The notes under the pieces: generated by a model
What the model was told of the DNA's origin: nothing
Seen by the model: only the letters and a program-made list of their open reading frames with translations
Databases searched by the model: none
Origin: an uncultured Alistipes sp.
GTDB lineage: Bacteria; Bacteroidota; Bacteroidia; Bacteroidales; Rikenellaceae
Direction of reading: 5' to 3'
Length of the DNA stretch: 64,000 nucleotides
Assembly: GCA_949285535.1 (NCBI GenBank)
Contig: CASDZP010000002.1
Span: forward strand, 36,054-100,053
Position numbers and translations under genes: made by a program
Part shown: positions 17,228-26,916 of the stretch, one piece after another
Layout of the letters: every line of letters begins with the position of its first letter
Position numbering within the stretch: position 1 is the first letter of the stretch

Positions 17228-20200
17228 ATGCCACAGTTCGTACACTTACACGTACATACTCAATATTCGATTCTCGACGGAGCTTCCGACATAAAGGACA
17301 TAATCTGCCGTGCGAAAGAGTTGGGACAGCCTGCTTTGGCGATAACCGACCACGGTAATATGTTTGGCGTAAAGCTCTTTCACGAGACTGCCATGAAAGA
17401 GGGGATAAAACCGATTCTCGGCTCGGAGGTGTATGTGGCGGCGAACAGCCGTCATGACCATTCGGGCAAGGAGAACCTTTCGGGTTATCACCTTATTCTG
17501 TTGGCTAAAAATCTTGTCGGCTATCATAACCTCGCAAAACTCGCCTCGTATGCCTATACGGAGGGTTTTTACGGAAAACCTCGTGTCGATTTCGAGCTGC
17601 TCGAAAAATACAACGAGGGGATAATCTGTTGTTCCGCGTGTCTTGGCGGCCATATTCCGCAGGCGATTATGAAAGGTAACATCGAAGATGCGGAAGAGCA
17701 TGTGCGTCATTTCAAGAATATATACGGGGATGATTTCTATCTGGAGATGCAGCTGCATCCGTCAGGTGATCCGAGAATCGACCAGAATGTCTTTGAGAAT
17801 CAAAAGATTGTCAATGCCGAAATTTTGAAGCTGGCGGCAAAGTACAATGTAAAATATATCGTCAGCAATGACGTCCATTTCGTTCGTGCCGATGATGCGG
17901 AGGCGCACGATAACCTTATCTGCCTCAACACCCGCGCCGATTTGGACGACCCCAACCGAATGAGATATACCCGTCAGGAGTATCTGAAAAGCTATGAGGA
18001 GATGGCGGAGCTTTTCCCCGATCATCTTGAGGCGCTCGACGCAACCGTGGAGGTAGCCGATAAGGTTGAGACCTATTCGCTATCGCACAAGGCGTTCATG
18101 CCCAACTTTCCGTTGCCTGACGACTTCGTGATAGAACTTGACCAACTTAAAAAGGTATATAAAAACAGTTTTGCCACCACCGCCTCAACGGTTAAGGATG
18201 ATGAGGTCAAAGCACGTCTCGGCGCGGCTCTCGAAAAGATAAACGCCGCGATAGACGCCGCCTCTTCGATTGAGGATATTGACGCTCTTTCTAAAGAGGC
18301 GTTCATCGACAAGGAATTTGACGCCGAAGTAAAACTGACGACTTCAAAACAGTTTATCTATCTTCGTCACCTTACCTATGCAGGAGCGAAAGAGCGATGG
18401 GGCGATCCCCTACCCGACTCCACCCGTGAGCGTCTCGAATTCGAGCTCTCGACAATAGAGCGAATGGGTTTCCCCGGATACTTCCTTATTGTGTGGGACT
18501 TTATCAGGGCAGCCCGTCAAATGGGTGTGGCAGTAGGGCCTGGACGTGGTTCGGCGGCCGGTTCCGCCGTAGCATACTGCTTGACCATTACCAATATAGA
18601 CCCTATCAAGTATGACCTTCTGTTCGAGCGTTTCCTCAATCCCGAACGTATTTCGATGCCTGATGTCGATATTGACTTCGACGAGGACGGCCGTGAGGAG
18701 GTTATGAAATATGTGGTCGGTAAATACGGAGCCAAAAGGGTCGCGCATATCATCACTTTCGGTACAATGGCCGCCAAATTGGCAATCCGTGACGTGGCAC
18801 GAATACAGAAACTTCCGCTTCCCGAGGCGGACAGACTTGCCAAGATGGTGCCTGAGCGTCCGGGTATAAAGCTGAAAGACGCTTTCAAGGAGGTACCAGA
18901 GCTTAACGCCGAACGCGAGAGCACGAATCCTCTTGTCCGTACGACCCTAAATCTTGCCGAAAAGCTCGAAGGTGCGGTACGTCAGACGGGTGTGCATGCC
19001 TGCGGTATCATCATCGCCAAAGACGACCTCGAAAATTTCATCCCCATATCGGTAAACAAGGATGCTGCCCTCTTTGTGGTTCAATATGACGGTCATTTCG
19101 TCGAGGATGTGGGATTGCTGAAAATGGACTTTCTCGGTCTTAAGACTCTCTCCATAATAAAAGATGCGCTCGACAATATAGAGATGTCGCACGGCATAAG
19201 ATTGGAGATAGATAAAATTCCGCTCGACGACAGCGAGACGTTTGCCCTTTACAGCCGCGGAGACACAACGGGTCTGTTCCAGTTCGAGTCTCCAGGTATG
19301 AAAAAATATCTCCGAGAGCTTCAGCCCAACCGTTTTGAGGACCTCATAGCCATGAACGCCCTCTATCGTCCGGGACCCTTGGAGTACATACCCAACTTTA
19401 TTGCACGTAAACACGGACGTGAGCCGATTAGCTACGACCTCGCCGATATGGAGGAATACCTGCATGACACATACGGCGTTACGGTCTATCAGGAGCAGGT
19501 GATGCTTTTGTCGCAGAAGCTGGCTGGCTTCACCAAAGGTCAGGCGGACACCCTGCGTAAGGCTATGGGTAAGAAACAGCGTGCCGTCCTCGACAAGATG
19601 AAGGGTGACTTTATCGGCGGGGCGACAGAGCGCGGTCACGATCCCAAGGTGTGCGAGAAGATATGGACCGACTGGGAGGCGTTCGCGTCATACGCCTTCA
19701 ACAAGTCGCACGCGACATGCTACGCATACGTGTCATATCAGACAGCCTATCTGAAGGCTCACTACCCGGCAGAGTTCATGGCGGCGCTTTTGAGCCGTAA
19801 CCTTTCCGACATAAAGAAAATCAGCTTCTTTATGGATGAATGCCGACGTATAGGCGCGCCCGTGAAAGGCCCCGACGTAAACCGAAGTATGTCTCGTTTC
19901 TCTGTCGACAGCGAGGGTAATATTCGTTTCGGACTCGCCGCAATCAAAGGCGTGGGCGAGAGCGCGGTGATGAACATCATAGAGGAACGTAAGGCAAACG
20001 GACCGTATAAGGATTTGTTCGACTTTGTGGAGCGAATAAATATACAGTCGGTCAACCGCAAGACATTTGAGTCGTTGGCTTTGGCGGGAGCGTTCGATTC
20101 CATTTCTGGTTTCCATAGGAGCCGTTTCATCGGCGAAGACGGTAAAGAGAGCTATGTCGAGATGTTGCTCAAATACGGCAACATGTTCCAGACGAGCAAG

Positions 20201-20926
20201 AATCAGTCGGGCAACTCGCTTTTCGGCGACATAATGGAGTCTGTGGAGATTCAGAAGCCGCAACTTCCGCCCGGTGAGGAGTGGAGTCAGTTCAAGACGC
20301 TCGGCAAAGAGCGTGAACTGGTGGGTATTTATCTCTCCGCCCACCCTCTCGACAACCATAAGGTCATCATCGACAAGATGTGTACCAACAGTCTCGACCA
20401 GCTCACCAATACTGACCAGATGAAAGGTCGTGAGTTTGTGGTTGCGGGAATGGTTACTTCGGTTACTCACTCTACAACCAAGAAAGGCGACCCTTACGGA
20501 CGTTTCACGATTGAGGATTTTAACGGTTCATACGAGTTTGCCCTTTTCAGAAACGACTACGAGGCTTTCCGTCCGTTCATGTTCACAGACTATCAGCTTT
20601 TGATAAGAGGCAAGTTCATACAGCGATATGACGGTGCGGAGTTTACCCCGAAAATAACCTCGATAATGACTCTCCGCGAGGCTCACGAGAAATTGGTTAA
20701 AGAGGTTGTCGTGAACATAGACGTCACCGACGTTACACCCGAAACCGTATCGGAAATGAAGCGTCTTTTCGAGGATAACAAGGGTAACGCCAATCTCAAA
20801 CTAAAGGTTTTCGATACTTCGGCGGGAGTGGTTTTACCTATGGTTTCCAAAAACATAAAGGTCGATGTGACTCCGCAGTTGGCTGACTTTTTCGACAAAA
20901 TGGGATTCGGATACGAACTGCATTAA
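17228..20926 (+). CDS. dnaE: DNA polymerase III alpha subunit
   Basis: A 1232-residue replicative polymerase of the DnaE type. It starts with the PHP domain (H-L-H-V-H-T-Q-Y-S-I-L-D-G). The polymerase active-site aspartates lie in P-D-V-D-I-D-F-D near residues 478-485, after the G-P-G-R-G-S-A-A-G motif. The helix-hairpin-helix region A-I-K-G-V-G-E-S-A-V and a C-terminal OB-fold domain complete the enzyme. Length is normal for the phylum. It is monocistronic and preceded by an unusually repeat-rich leader. Confidence 0.97.
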   Translation: MPQFVHLHVHTQYSILDGASDIKDIICRAKELGQPALAITDHGNMFGVKLFHETAMKEGIKPILGSEVYVAANSRHDHSGKENLSGYHLILLAKNLVGYHNLAKLASYAYTEGFYGKPRVDFELLEKYNEGIICCSACLGGHIPQAIMKGNIEDAEEHVRHFKNIYGDDFYLEMQLHPSGDPRIDQNVFENQKIVNAEILKLAAKYNVKYIVSNDVHFVRADDAEAHDNLICLNTRADLDDPNRMRYTRQEYLKSYEEMAELFPDHLEALDATVEVADKVETYSLSHKAFMPNFPLPDDFVIELDQLKKVYKNSFATTASTVKDDEVKARLGAALEKINAAIDAASSIEDIDALSKEAFIDKEFDAEVKLTTSKQFIYLRHLTYAGAKERWGDPLPDSTRERLEFELSTIERMGFPGYFLIVWDFIRAARQMGVAVGPGRGSAAGSAVAYCLTITNIDPIKYDLLFERFLNPERISMPDVDIDFDEDGREEVMKYVVGKYGAKRVAHIITFGTMAAKLAIRDVARIQKLPLPEADRLAKMVPERPGIKLKDAFKEVPELNAERESTNPLVRTTLNLAEKLEGAVRQTGVHACGIIIAKDDLENFIPISVNKDAALFVVQYDGHFVEDVGLLKMDFLGLKTLSIIKDALDNIEMSHGIRLEIDKIPLDDSETFALYSRGDTTGLFQFESPGMKKYLRELQPNRFEDLIAMNALYRPGPLEYIPNFIARKHGREPISYDLADMEEYLHDTYGVTVYQEQVMLLSQKLAGFTKGQADTLRKAMGKKQRAVLDKMKGDFIGGATERGHDPKVCEKIWTDWEAFASYAFNKSHATCYAYVSYQTAYLKAHYPAEFMAALLSRNLSDIKKISFFMDECRRIGAPVKGPDVNRSMSRFSVDSEGNIRFGLAAIKGVGESAVMNIIEERKANGPYKDLFDFVERINIQSVNRKTFESLALAGAFDSISGFHRSRFIGEDGKESYVEMLLKYGNMFQTSKNQSGNSLFGDIMESVEIQKPQLPPGEEWSQFKTLGKERELVGIYLSAHPLDNHKVIIDKMCTNSLDQLTNTDQMKGREFVVAGMVTSVTHSTTKKGDPYGRFTIEDFNGSYEFALFRNDYEAFRPFMFTDYQLLIRGKFIQRYDGAEFTPKITSIMTLREAHEKLVKEVVVNIDVTDVTPETVSEMKRLFEDNKGNANLKLKVFDTSAGVVLPMVSKNIKVDVTPQLADFFDKMGFGYELH

Positions 20927-20997
20927 TTGTCGGTCGCCGCAATCGTTTGAGGTATAATGTTTTGAGACAAAACGGATAAAAAACAGTTGAAAATAGT

Positions 20998-21027
20998 TTT
21001 GTTTACACCTTTTTTGATATATCTTTA
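20998..21027 (+). promoter_or_regulatory. Promoter of trxA (-33 TTTG and -7 TATCTTTA)
   Basis: TTTG at 20998 and TATCTTTA at 21020 are separated by 18 bases, close to the Bacteroidetes arrangement. An AGGAG ribosome site precedes the trxA ATG. Confidence 0.5.
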
Positions 21028-21102
21028 CATTCAAAAGGGGACAAACAATTAACAGATTAAAGTAGTTTAAATCAAATATATAAAGTTTAAATTTTAGGAG
21101 TT

Positions 21103-21417
21103 ATGGCACTTGAAATCACTTCGCAGAACTACAAAGAGCTCATCGAATCGGGCAAACCTCTTGTAATCGACTTTTGGGCAGAATGGTGCGGTCCCTGCCG
21201 TATGGTGGCTCCCATCATCGACGAGTTGGCTCACGAGTTCGAAGGTAAAGTTTCGATTGGCAAATGTGATGTTGACAACAACGATGAAGTTTCTATCGAG
21301 TTCGGCGTTCGCAACATTCCCACCATTATCTTTATCAAAGGTGGTAAAGTGGTTGACAAACAGGTAGGCGCCACTACAAAAGCCGTGTTGACTGAAAAAA
21401 TCAACGCGCTTCTCTAA
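21103..21417 (+). CDS. trxA: Thioredoxin
   Basis: A 104-residue classical thioredoxin with the W-C-G-P-C redox active site (Cys29 and Cys32) and the cis-proline segment R-N-I-P-T. It reduces protein disulfides in the cytoplasm, accepting electrons from thioredoxin reductase. No signal peptide is present, so it is not one of the exported thioredoxin-like proteins common in Bacteroidetes. It has its own promoter and terminator. Confidence 0.97.
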   Translation: MALEITSQNYKELIESGKPLVIDFWAEWCGPCRMVAPIIDELAHEFEGKVSIGKCDVDNNDEVSIEFGVRNIPTIIFIKGGKVVDKQVGATTKAVLTEKINALL

Positions 21418-21441
21418 AAAAGTCCTACGAGAAGGTCTCCG

Positions 21442-21476
21442 ACGGCTTGATTGCGGGTCAATCAAGCCGTTTTTTA
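21442..21476 (+). terminator. Intrinsic terminator after trxA
   Basis: ACGGCTTGATT pairs with AATCAAGCCGT and is followed by T6. Confidence 0.85.
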
Positions 21477-21509
21477 ATCTTTTGACCTGAAAAACGATAC
21501 GGTTTTCTG

Positions 21510-22526
21510 ATGAAAATAGTCATAGACAAAAACATACCTTTTGTGGCGGGAGTGTTCGAGCCATACGCCGAGATACTCTATAAAAAAGGTGGCGACATCA
21601 CGGCGGAAGATGTGCGCGATGCCGACGCGCTTATGATAAGGACACGTACACGCTGTGACGAGAAGCTGCTCGACGGTAGCAATGTAAAAATGATTGCCAC
21701 CGCCACCATAGGTTTTGACCATATAGACATCGACTATTGCGCGCGACATGGTATAGAGGTGTCGCGTGCCGTCGGTTGCAACGCTTACGGCGTGGTGCAG
21801 TATGTCTGCGCCGCCCTATTGCACGAAGGTGTCATGCCGCCCGCAAAAATAGCTGTTGTGGGTGTGGGTGCCGTCGGAGGTGCGCTATCCGAGACGCTCA
21901 CCTCTTTCGGCTTTGAAGTTATGCCCGTGGACCCGCCGAGAGCCGAGCGTGAGGGTAAAGAGCATTTTTCTACACTTGAAGAGGCTTTGAGTCGTGCCGA
22001 TGTGGTAACTCTGCACGTTCCTTTGGAGAGAGGCGGCGACTACCCCACCATAGGAATGGCGGACAGCACGTTTTTCTGTATGATGAAAAAAGATGCGCTC
22101 TTTATAAATTCCTCTCGCGGCGAGGTTGTCGTTCAGAAGGCTTTGAATGAGGCTCTGAAAGAGAAAAAAATCGCTTCGGCTGTGATAGACGTATGGAACG
22201 GCGAGCCTGCGATAGACAAGGATACTCTGAAAATGGTATCGCTCGGAACACCGCATATCGCAGGATACTCTCTGCAAGGCAAGGCGGCGGGTAGCTCTAT
22301 GAGTGTCAGGGTGTTGGCTCGATATTTCGGTATCGACGACTTGAAAGGATGGTGGCCCGAAGAGGTTAAATCCGTTAGCCATGAACACAACCTTTCATGG
22401 CACGAGGTCTCTTTGATGATGAAGAATTTTTACGACATAGAGAAAGAGTCGGAGACGCTCAAGGCACACCCTGAAGAGTTTGAGAACCTAAGAAACGAAT
22501 ATCGTTACAGAGAGGAGTTTTTCTGA
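21510..22526 (+). CDS. pdxB: Erythronate-4-phosphate dehydrogenase
   Basis: A 338-residue D-2-hydroxyacid dehydrogenase of the PdxB branch, oxidising 4-phosphoerythronate in the DXP-dependent pyridoxal phosphate pathway. Diagnostic stretches are the N-terminal D-K-N-I-P-F, the A-T-I-G-F-D-H-I-D loop, G-C-N-A-Y-G-V-V-Q-Y, the NAD-binding G-V-G-A-V-G, and H-I-A-G-Y-S with the catalytic histidine. The C-terminal dimerisation domain is slightly short. PdxA and PdxJ are not in the window. Confidence 0.93.
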   Translation: MKIVIDKNIPFVAGVFEPYAEILYKKGGDITAEDVRDADALMIRTRTRCDEKLLDGSNVKMIATATIGFDHIDIDYCARHGIEVSRAVGCNAYGVVQYVCAALLHEGVMPPAKIAVVGVGAVGGALSETLTSFGFEVMPVDPPRAEREGKEHFSTLEEALSRADVVTLHVPLERGGDYPTIGMADSTFFCMMKKDALFINSSRGEVVVQKALNEALKEKKIASAVIDVWNGEPAIDKDTLKMVSLGTPHIAGYSLQGKAAGSSMSVRVLARYFGIDDLKGWWPEEVKSVSHEHNLSWHEVSLMMKNFYDIEKESETLKAHPEEFENLRNEYRYREEFF

Positions 22527-22696
22527 TTGTGCGGCAGTAGTGTCATGTGATACGGTTTCGGTCATATTACATCCTTATATAATATCACGATGTATGACAT
22601 CACGTAACAGGAGCTGATATGTCGGAACAAATGTGAAACTTTTGTGAAAATTATTCGTAAAAGATTCAGATTACTTTATAGTGTCGTATAAATGCG

Positions 22697-22704
22697 TATA
22701 TTTG
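22697..22704 (+). promoter_or_regulatory. Promoter -7 box for pyrD-cinA
   Basis: TATATTTG lies 22 bases before the ATG at 22726. It falls inside a longer frame beginning at a GTG at 22681, which argues for the ATG at 22726 as the real start. Confidence 0.6.
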
Positions 22705-22725
22705 CATAAAAGAAGCTGTAATAAG

Positions 22726-23781
22726 ATGTATAAACATTTGATTAGACCGTTGCTTTTCTGTCTCTCGGCGGAAAAGGCGCACAACGTCACCATGTTCATG
22801 TTGAGGGCGGCACGTTTCGTTCCCTTTTATCGCTCTATCTCAAAGGCGCTTTTCTCAATGGAGCATTCCGCTTTGGAGCGAGAGGTATTCGGCATGAAGT
22901 TCCCCAACCCGATAGGTTTGGCGGCGGGTCTTGACAAAAATGCCGTCGCATATAACGAACTTTCGGCTCTCGGATTCGGCTTTATCGAAGTTGGTACAAT
23001 TACCCCCAAACCGCAGCCTGGTAATCCGAAACCGAGACTGTTCCGTCTCATCGGAGACAGGGCCATAATTAATCGCATGGGTTTCAACAACAAAGGTGTC
23101 GAGGCGGCAATCAAAAATCTGAAACACAAGCATAAAACCATTGTAGGCGGAAATTTGGGCAAGAATACCCTTACGCCTAACGATAAAGCTCCTGCGGACT
23201 ATCTAAAACTGTTTCGTCTGCTCTATGAGCATGTCGATTATTTTGTCATAAACGTAAGCTGTCCCAATGTCGCCAATCTCGGCAAATTGCAGTCGAGTGA
23301 GGCGCTCAAAGAGATTGTGGACGGCGTGACCGATTTCCGCAGAGGACAGACGGCATATCGCCCCATTCTTCTGAAAATATCGCCCGATTTGAGTCACGAA
23401 CAGATTGACGACGCCATAAACGTGATGCGTGAATGCGGTCTCGACGGTATCGTCGCCACCAACACCACCATTTCGCGTGACGGACTTTCCACTCCGTCGG
23501 ATGTAGTCGCCTCAATAGGTAACGGCGGTTTAAGCGGTGCTCCCCTTACCAAACGGTCTCTGGAGATTGTTCGATATGTTCATGAGAAGACAGAGGGCAA
23601 ATATCCTATTATCGGTGTGGGCGGTATTCTTACCGAGGATGACGCCGTGAACATGATAAAGGCGGGCGCGTCGCTGATTCAGATATATTCGGGATTCATC
23701 TACAACGGTCCCGGATTCATCAAGCGCATTTGTCGCCGTCTTGTCGAGGAGTACGAGAAAGAAAACGGAGCAAAACAATGA
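22726..23781 (+). CDS. pyrD: Dihydroorotate dehydrogenase (quinone), class 2
   Basis: A 351-residue FMN enzyme oxidising dihydroorotate to orotate in pyrimidine synthesis, with quinone as acceptor. The N-terminal helical extension (Y-K-H-L-I-R-P-L-L-F and onward) that tethers class 2 enzymes to the membrane is present. Other motifs: N-P-I-G-L-A-A-G-L-D-K, the catalytic N-V-S-C-P-N (serine just before the cysteine), N-T-T-I and G-V-G-G-I. Its stop overlaps the cinA start by ATGA, so the two are translationally coupled. Confidence 0.95.
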   Translation: MYKHLIRPLLFCLSAEKAHNVTMFMLRAARFVPFYRSISKALFSMEHSALEREVFGMKFPNPIGLAAGLDKNAVAYNELSALGFGFIEVGTITPKPQPGNPKPRLFRLIGDRAIINRMGFNNKGVEAAIKNLKHKHKTIVGGNLGKNTLTPNDKAPADYLKLFRLLYEHVDYFVINVSCPNVANLGKLQSSEALKEIVDGVTDFRRGQTAYRPILLKISPDLSHEQIDDAINVMRECGLDGIVATNTTISRDGLSTPSDVVASIGNGGLSGAPLTKRSLEIVRYVHEKTEGKYPIIGVGGILTEDDAVNMIKAGASLIQIYSGFIYNGPGFIKRICRRLVEEYEKENGAKQ

Positions 23782-25037
23782 AAGCCAAAATTATAACTAT
23801 CGGCGATGAGATACTGATAGGCCAGATTGTCGATACCAATTCGGCATGGATGGCAACGGAGCTTAACAAAGCGGGTATCGCCGTGGATGAGATATTGTCG
23901 ATATCAGATGATGAGCGTACAATCATAGATACCCTCTCCGAATCGCTGGAGAGCCATAAGCTCACGTTGGTTACGGGCGGTCTCGGTCCGACAAAGGACG
24001 ACATAACCAAACGCGCGTTGTGCAAACTGTTCGACTGCGACATGAAAAACGATGTCCGAAGCTATGAGCATAACGAAAAGATGCTCACGGAAAGAGGTAT
24101 CGGATTTACGGAGCTTAACAAAGAGCAGTCTCTCGTTCCGAGCGTATGCCGAGTACTTTTTAACAGAAACGGTACCGCTCCGGGTATGCTTTTTGAACGT
24201 AACGGTCATTTCTTGGCGTCGATGCCGGGGGTACCTTATGAGATGAAGGCGATATTCTCCGAGGAGCTGTCACCTTTGTTTGCGGAGATGACAGAGGGCG
24301 GATGCGTGATGCACAGAACGATGATAACCACTGGTATCGCCGAGTCTATTCTCGCTCAAAAGATTGAGGCGTGGGAAAACGCTCTGCCCGAGGGAATAAA
24401 ATTGGCGTATCTTCCCAATCCCAACGGGGTGCGACTGCGTTTGAGCAGCTATACCCTACCCGCGGAACAGGCGTCCGCATATATAGAACAGGCTTTCGCC
24501 TCTCTCGGTGAGCTTATTCCCGAATATATAATAGGCTATGAGGATGCAACTGTCGAAAAGGTTGTCGCGGCGATGCTGACCGAAAGCGGACGTACCCTTT
24601 CGGTGGCGGAGTCATGCACAGGCGGACGCATATCGTCACGCTTTACGGCTATGGCTGGAGCGTCGGCGTACTATCTCGGCGGTGTCACCTCCTATTCCAA
24701 CGATGTGAAAGCGGAAGTGTTGGGTGTCAGTCGTGACGACCTTGAAAAATTCGGCGCTGTCAGCGAACCTGTGGCAAGAGCCATGGCGGAAGGAGTGAGA
24801 CGACTCACGGGAAGCGATTACGCTCTCTCGACGACGGGGATAGCGGGTCCGGACGGCGGAACAGCGGAAAAACCTGTCGGAACGGTTTGGATGGCTGTCG
24901 CCACTCCGCACGGTACTATTGCAGAAAAACGTGTTTTCAACGCTGAAAGAGCCGTGACTATAGAGCGTGCCTCCGCTTTTGTCATAGACATGTTGCGGAA
25001 AGAATTGTTGAATGAGAAAAACGGTTCCGAAAGATAG
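23778..25037 (+). CDS. cinA: CinA-family nicotinamide-nucleotide amidase / competence-damage protein
   Basis: A 419-residue two-domain CinA. The N-terminal domain (residues 1-170) is molybdopterin-binding-like, with I-G-D-E-I-L-I-G and V-T-G-G-L-G-P-T-K-D-D; it is linked to ADP-ribose pyrophosphatase activity in the family. The C-terminal domain (about 255-415) carries A-E-S-C-T-G-G and S-T-T-G-I-A-G-P, typical of nicotinamide mononucleotide deamidase. Together they recycle pyridine nucleotides. The ATG at 23778 overlaps the pyrD stop. Confidence 0.9.
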   Translation: MKAKIITIGDEILIGQIVDTNSAWMATELNKAGIAVDEILSISDDERTIIDTLSESLESHKLTLVTGGLGPTKDDITKRALCKLFDCDMKNDVRSYEHNEKMLTERGIGFTELNKEQSLVPSVCRVLFNRNGTAPGMLFERNGHFLASMPGVPYEMKAIFSEELSPLFAEMTEGGCVMHRTMITTGIAESILAQKIEAWENALPEGIKLAYLPNPNGVRLRLSSYTLPAEQASAYIEQAFASLGELIPEYIIGYEDATVEKVVAAMLTESGRTLSVAESCTGGRISSRFTAMAGASAYYLGGVTSYSNDVKAEVLGVSRDDLEKFGAVSEPVARAMAEGVRRLTGSDYALSTTGIAGPDGGTAEKPVGTVWMAVATPHGTIAEKRVFNAERAVTIERASAFVIDMLRKELLNEKNGSER

Positions 25038-25094
25038 AAATCGGAGAAAATAATCACAAAATAATGGTTTTATGCGATAAAAAAGCGTGAGACT

Positions 25095-25126
25095 ATTGTT
25101 TTTTTATGTGATAAACATTATCTTCG
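25095..25126 (+). promoter_or_regulatory. Candidate promoter of the rpmB operon
   Basis: ATTG at 25095 and TATCTTCG at 25119 are 20 bases apart; the -7 element has one mismatch from TAnnTTTG. The leader to rpmB would be about 105 nt. Confidence 0.35.
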
Positions 25127-25240
25127 CACCCGAGTTGAAGTGTATTTCGGTATGTCTCATGGTGTTAACTCATTGTTTGACCGATTGTTATACACATTCC
25201 GCTCGAAAAATTTTTAATTAATTAATAACGGTTTTTTCAG

Positions 25241-25474
25241 ATGAAAGTTTGTCAGATTACCGGTAAAACGGCTCAGGTGGGTCACAACGTGTCTCACTCG
25301 AACAAGAAGACCAAAAAAATCTTCAGCCCCAACTTGAAGGTGAAAAGATTTTATTGGGAAGAAGAAAACAGATGGATTACCCTCAAGGTTTCAGCCAAAG
25401 GTATCCGCACCATCAACAAAAAAGGTCTTGACGCGGCTCTCAGAGAAGCTTGCGCTCTCGGCATCATTTACTAA
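25241..25474 (+). CDS. rpmB: Large-subunit ribosomal protein L28
   Basis: A 77-residue ribosomal protein with the family opening M-K-V-C-Q-I-T-G-K and the basic middle N-K-K-T-K-K-I-F-S-P-N-L. It begins the compact rpmB-rpmG-DUF4295 operon typical of Bacteroidetes. Confidence 0.97.
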   Translation: MKVCQITGKTAQVGHNVSHSNKKTKKIFSPNLKVKRFYWEEENRWITLKVSAKGIRTINKKGLDAALREACALGIIY

Positions 25475-25494
25475 TTAAGTTTCAATAATCAGTT

Positions 25495-25677
25495 ATGGCA
25501 AAAAAAGGTAACAGAGTTCAGGTTATCTTGGAGTGTACTGAACACAAAGAGAGCGGTATGCCCGGTATGTCGAGGTATATCACAACCAAAAACAAGAAAA
25601 ACACTCCCGACAGAATGGAGCGTAAGAAATACAACCCCATCCTCAAGAGAGTAACAATTCACAGAGAGATTAAATAA
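25495..25677 (+). CDS. rpmG: Large-subunit ribosomal protein L33
   Basis: A 60-residue ribosomal protein beginning [16 protein letters not shown], with the family's [14 protein letters not shown]. Only one cysteine (Cys14) is seen, so this appears to be the form without the four-cysteine zinc site. Confidence 0.96.
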   Translation: MAKKGNRVQVILECTEHKESGMPGMSRYITTKNKKNTPDRMERKKYNPILKRVTIHREIK

Positions 25678-25685
25678 CACGAACC

Positions 25686-25841
25686 ATGGCAAAGAAAGTA
25701 GTCGCAACACTCAAAACGGGTACAGGTAAAAGCAGAACCAAATGCATCAAAATGGTTAAGTCTGAAAAGACAGGTGCTTACACTTTCAAAACCGAAGTTG
25801 TGCCCAACGAAGAGATAAAAGATTTCTTCAACCGTAAATAA
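25686..25841 (+). CDS. DUF4295 small basic protein
   Basis: A 51-residue basic protein, M-A-K-K-V-V-A-T-L-K-T-G-T-G followed by T-K-C-I-K-M-V-K-S-E-K-T-G. It follows rpmG by eight bases and precedes ftsY. The DUF4295 family is conserved at this locus in Bacteroidetes, and its size and charge suggest a ribosome-associated protein, though this is inference. Confidence 0.9.
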   Translation: MAKKVVATLKTGTGKSRTKCIKMVKSEKTGAYTFKTEVVPNEEIKDFFNRK

Positions 25842-25875
25842 TTTATGTTTTAAGCGGGTTTATGCCCCTTAATAC

Positions 25876-25906
25876 AAAAAGCGTCTTGTTTTACACAGAC
25901 GCTTTT
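25876..25906 (+). terminator. Terminator of the rpmB operon
   Basis: AAAAAGCGTC pairs with GACGCTTTTT, immediately before the ftsY promoter. Confidence 0.85.
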
Positions 25907-25908
25907 TG

Positions 25909-25916
25909 TATTTTTG
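25909..25916 (+). promoter_or_regulatory. Promoter -7 box for ftsY-rimO
   Basis: TATTTTTG begins three bases after the terminator stem, 34 bases before the ftsY ATG. Terminator and promoter are fused back to back. Confidence 0.55.
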
Positions 25917-25942
25917 TAGCGTACGTACATAAATTTTAGCGC

Positions 25943-26914
25943 ATGGGATTCTTCTCCATATTCAAAAAAAACGATACAGAGCAGAAAAACGAGGCTCTGG
26001 ATCTCGAAAAAGGACTCGCCAAGAGCAAAGAGTCCATCTTCTCAAAAATATCGCGAGCGGTCGCGGGTAAATCAAAGGTTGACGATGAGGTTTTGGACTC
26101 TCTCGAAGAGAGTCTCATCAGCTCGGATGTGGGTGTCGATACCACGGTCAAAATCATAGAACGCATCGAAAAAAGGGTGGCTAAAGACAAATACATGTCC
26201 ACCGACGAGCTTGACACAATCCTGCGTACGGAGATTGCGTCGCTTCTCTCTGAACGTGGCGACGGGTCGTCTATCGACGGTTATCACAAAATCGACGGCA
26301 TGCCTTATGTGGTTATGGTTGTCGGCGTAAACGGCGTGGGCAAGACCACAACCATAGGCAAGATTGCGGCACGACTGACCGCATCGGGTAAAAAGGTTTT
26401 TCTCGGCGCGGCGGATACATTCAGGGCTGCAGCGATAGACCAGCTCTGTGTATGGGGTGAGCGTGCGGGTGCCACGGTCATAAAACAGACAATGGGCGCC
26501 GACCCCGCGTCCGTGGCTTTCGATACGCTGAAATCGGCTGTCGCGCAGGGTGCCGATGTGGTTATCATCGATACGGCGGGACGTCTGCACAATAAGATTA
26601 ACCTCATGAACGAGTTGACGAAGATACGCAATGTCATGTCAAAAGTTGTGCCCGACGCTCCGCACGAAGTGTTGCTCGTTCTCGACGGCTCTACGGGACA
26701 GAACGCCATTGAACAGGCGCGTCAGTTCACCGAGGCGACAAAAGTTACCGCTTTGGCTGTCACCAAGCTCGACGGAACGGCAAAAGGCGGTGTGGTGATA
26801 GGTATAAGCGACCGTTTCTCTGTACCCGTACGCTTCATCGGTGTAGGCGAGGGAGTGGAACATCTTCAGGAATTCGACAGCAAACTGTTTGTCGATACGT
26901 TGTTTAAGAAATAG
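25943..26914 (+). CDS. ftsY: Signal recognition particle receptor FtsY
   Basis: A 323-residue SRP GTPase that docks SRP-ribosome complexes at the membrane. The acidic N-terminal region is short. The NG domain shows Walker A G-V-N-G-V-G-K-T-T-T near residues 126-135, D-T-A-G-R, T-K-L-D-G-T-A-K-G-G and the closing G-V-G-E-G. The rimO gene starts two bases after its stop. Confidence 0.96.
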   Translation: MGFFSIFKKNDTEQKNEALDLEKGLAKSKESIFSKISRAVAGKSKVDDEVLDSLEESLISSDVGVDTTVKIIERIEKRVAKDKYMSTDELDTILRTEIASLLSERGDGSSIDGYHKIDGMPYVVMVVGVNGVGKTTTIGKIAARLTASGKKVFLGAADTFRAAAIDQLCVWGERAGATVIKQTMGADPASVAFDTLKSAVAQGADVVIIDTAGRLHNKINLMNELTKIRNVMSKVVPDAPHEVLLVLDGSTGQNAIEQARQFTEATKVTALAVTKLDGTAKGGVVIGISDRFSVPVRFIGVGEGVEHLQEFDSKLFVDTLFKK

Positions 26915-26916
26915 TG

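Noticed and set aside
22681..22725. Fifteen extra N-terminal codons for pyrD from a GTG start
   Set aside because: The extension overlaps the TATATTTG promoter box and would lie upstream of the transcript start.
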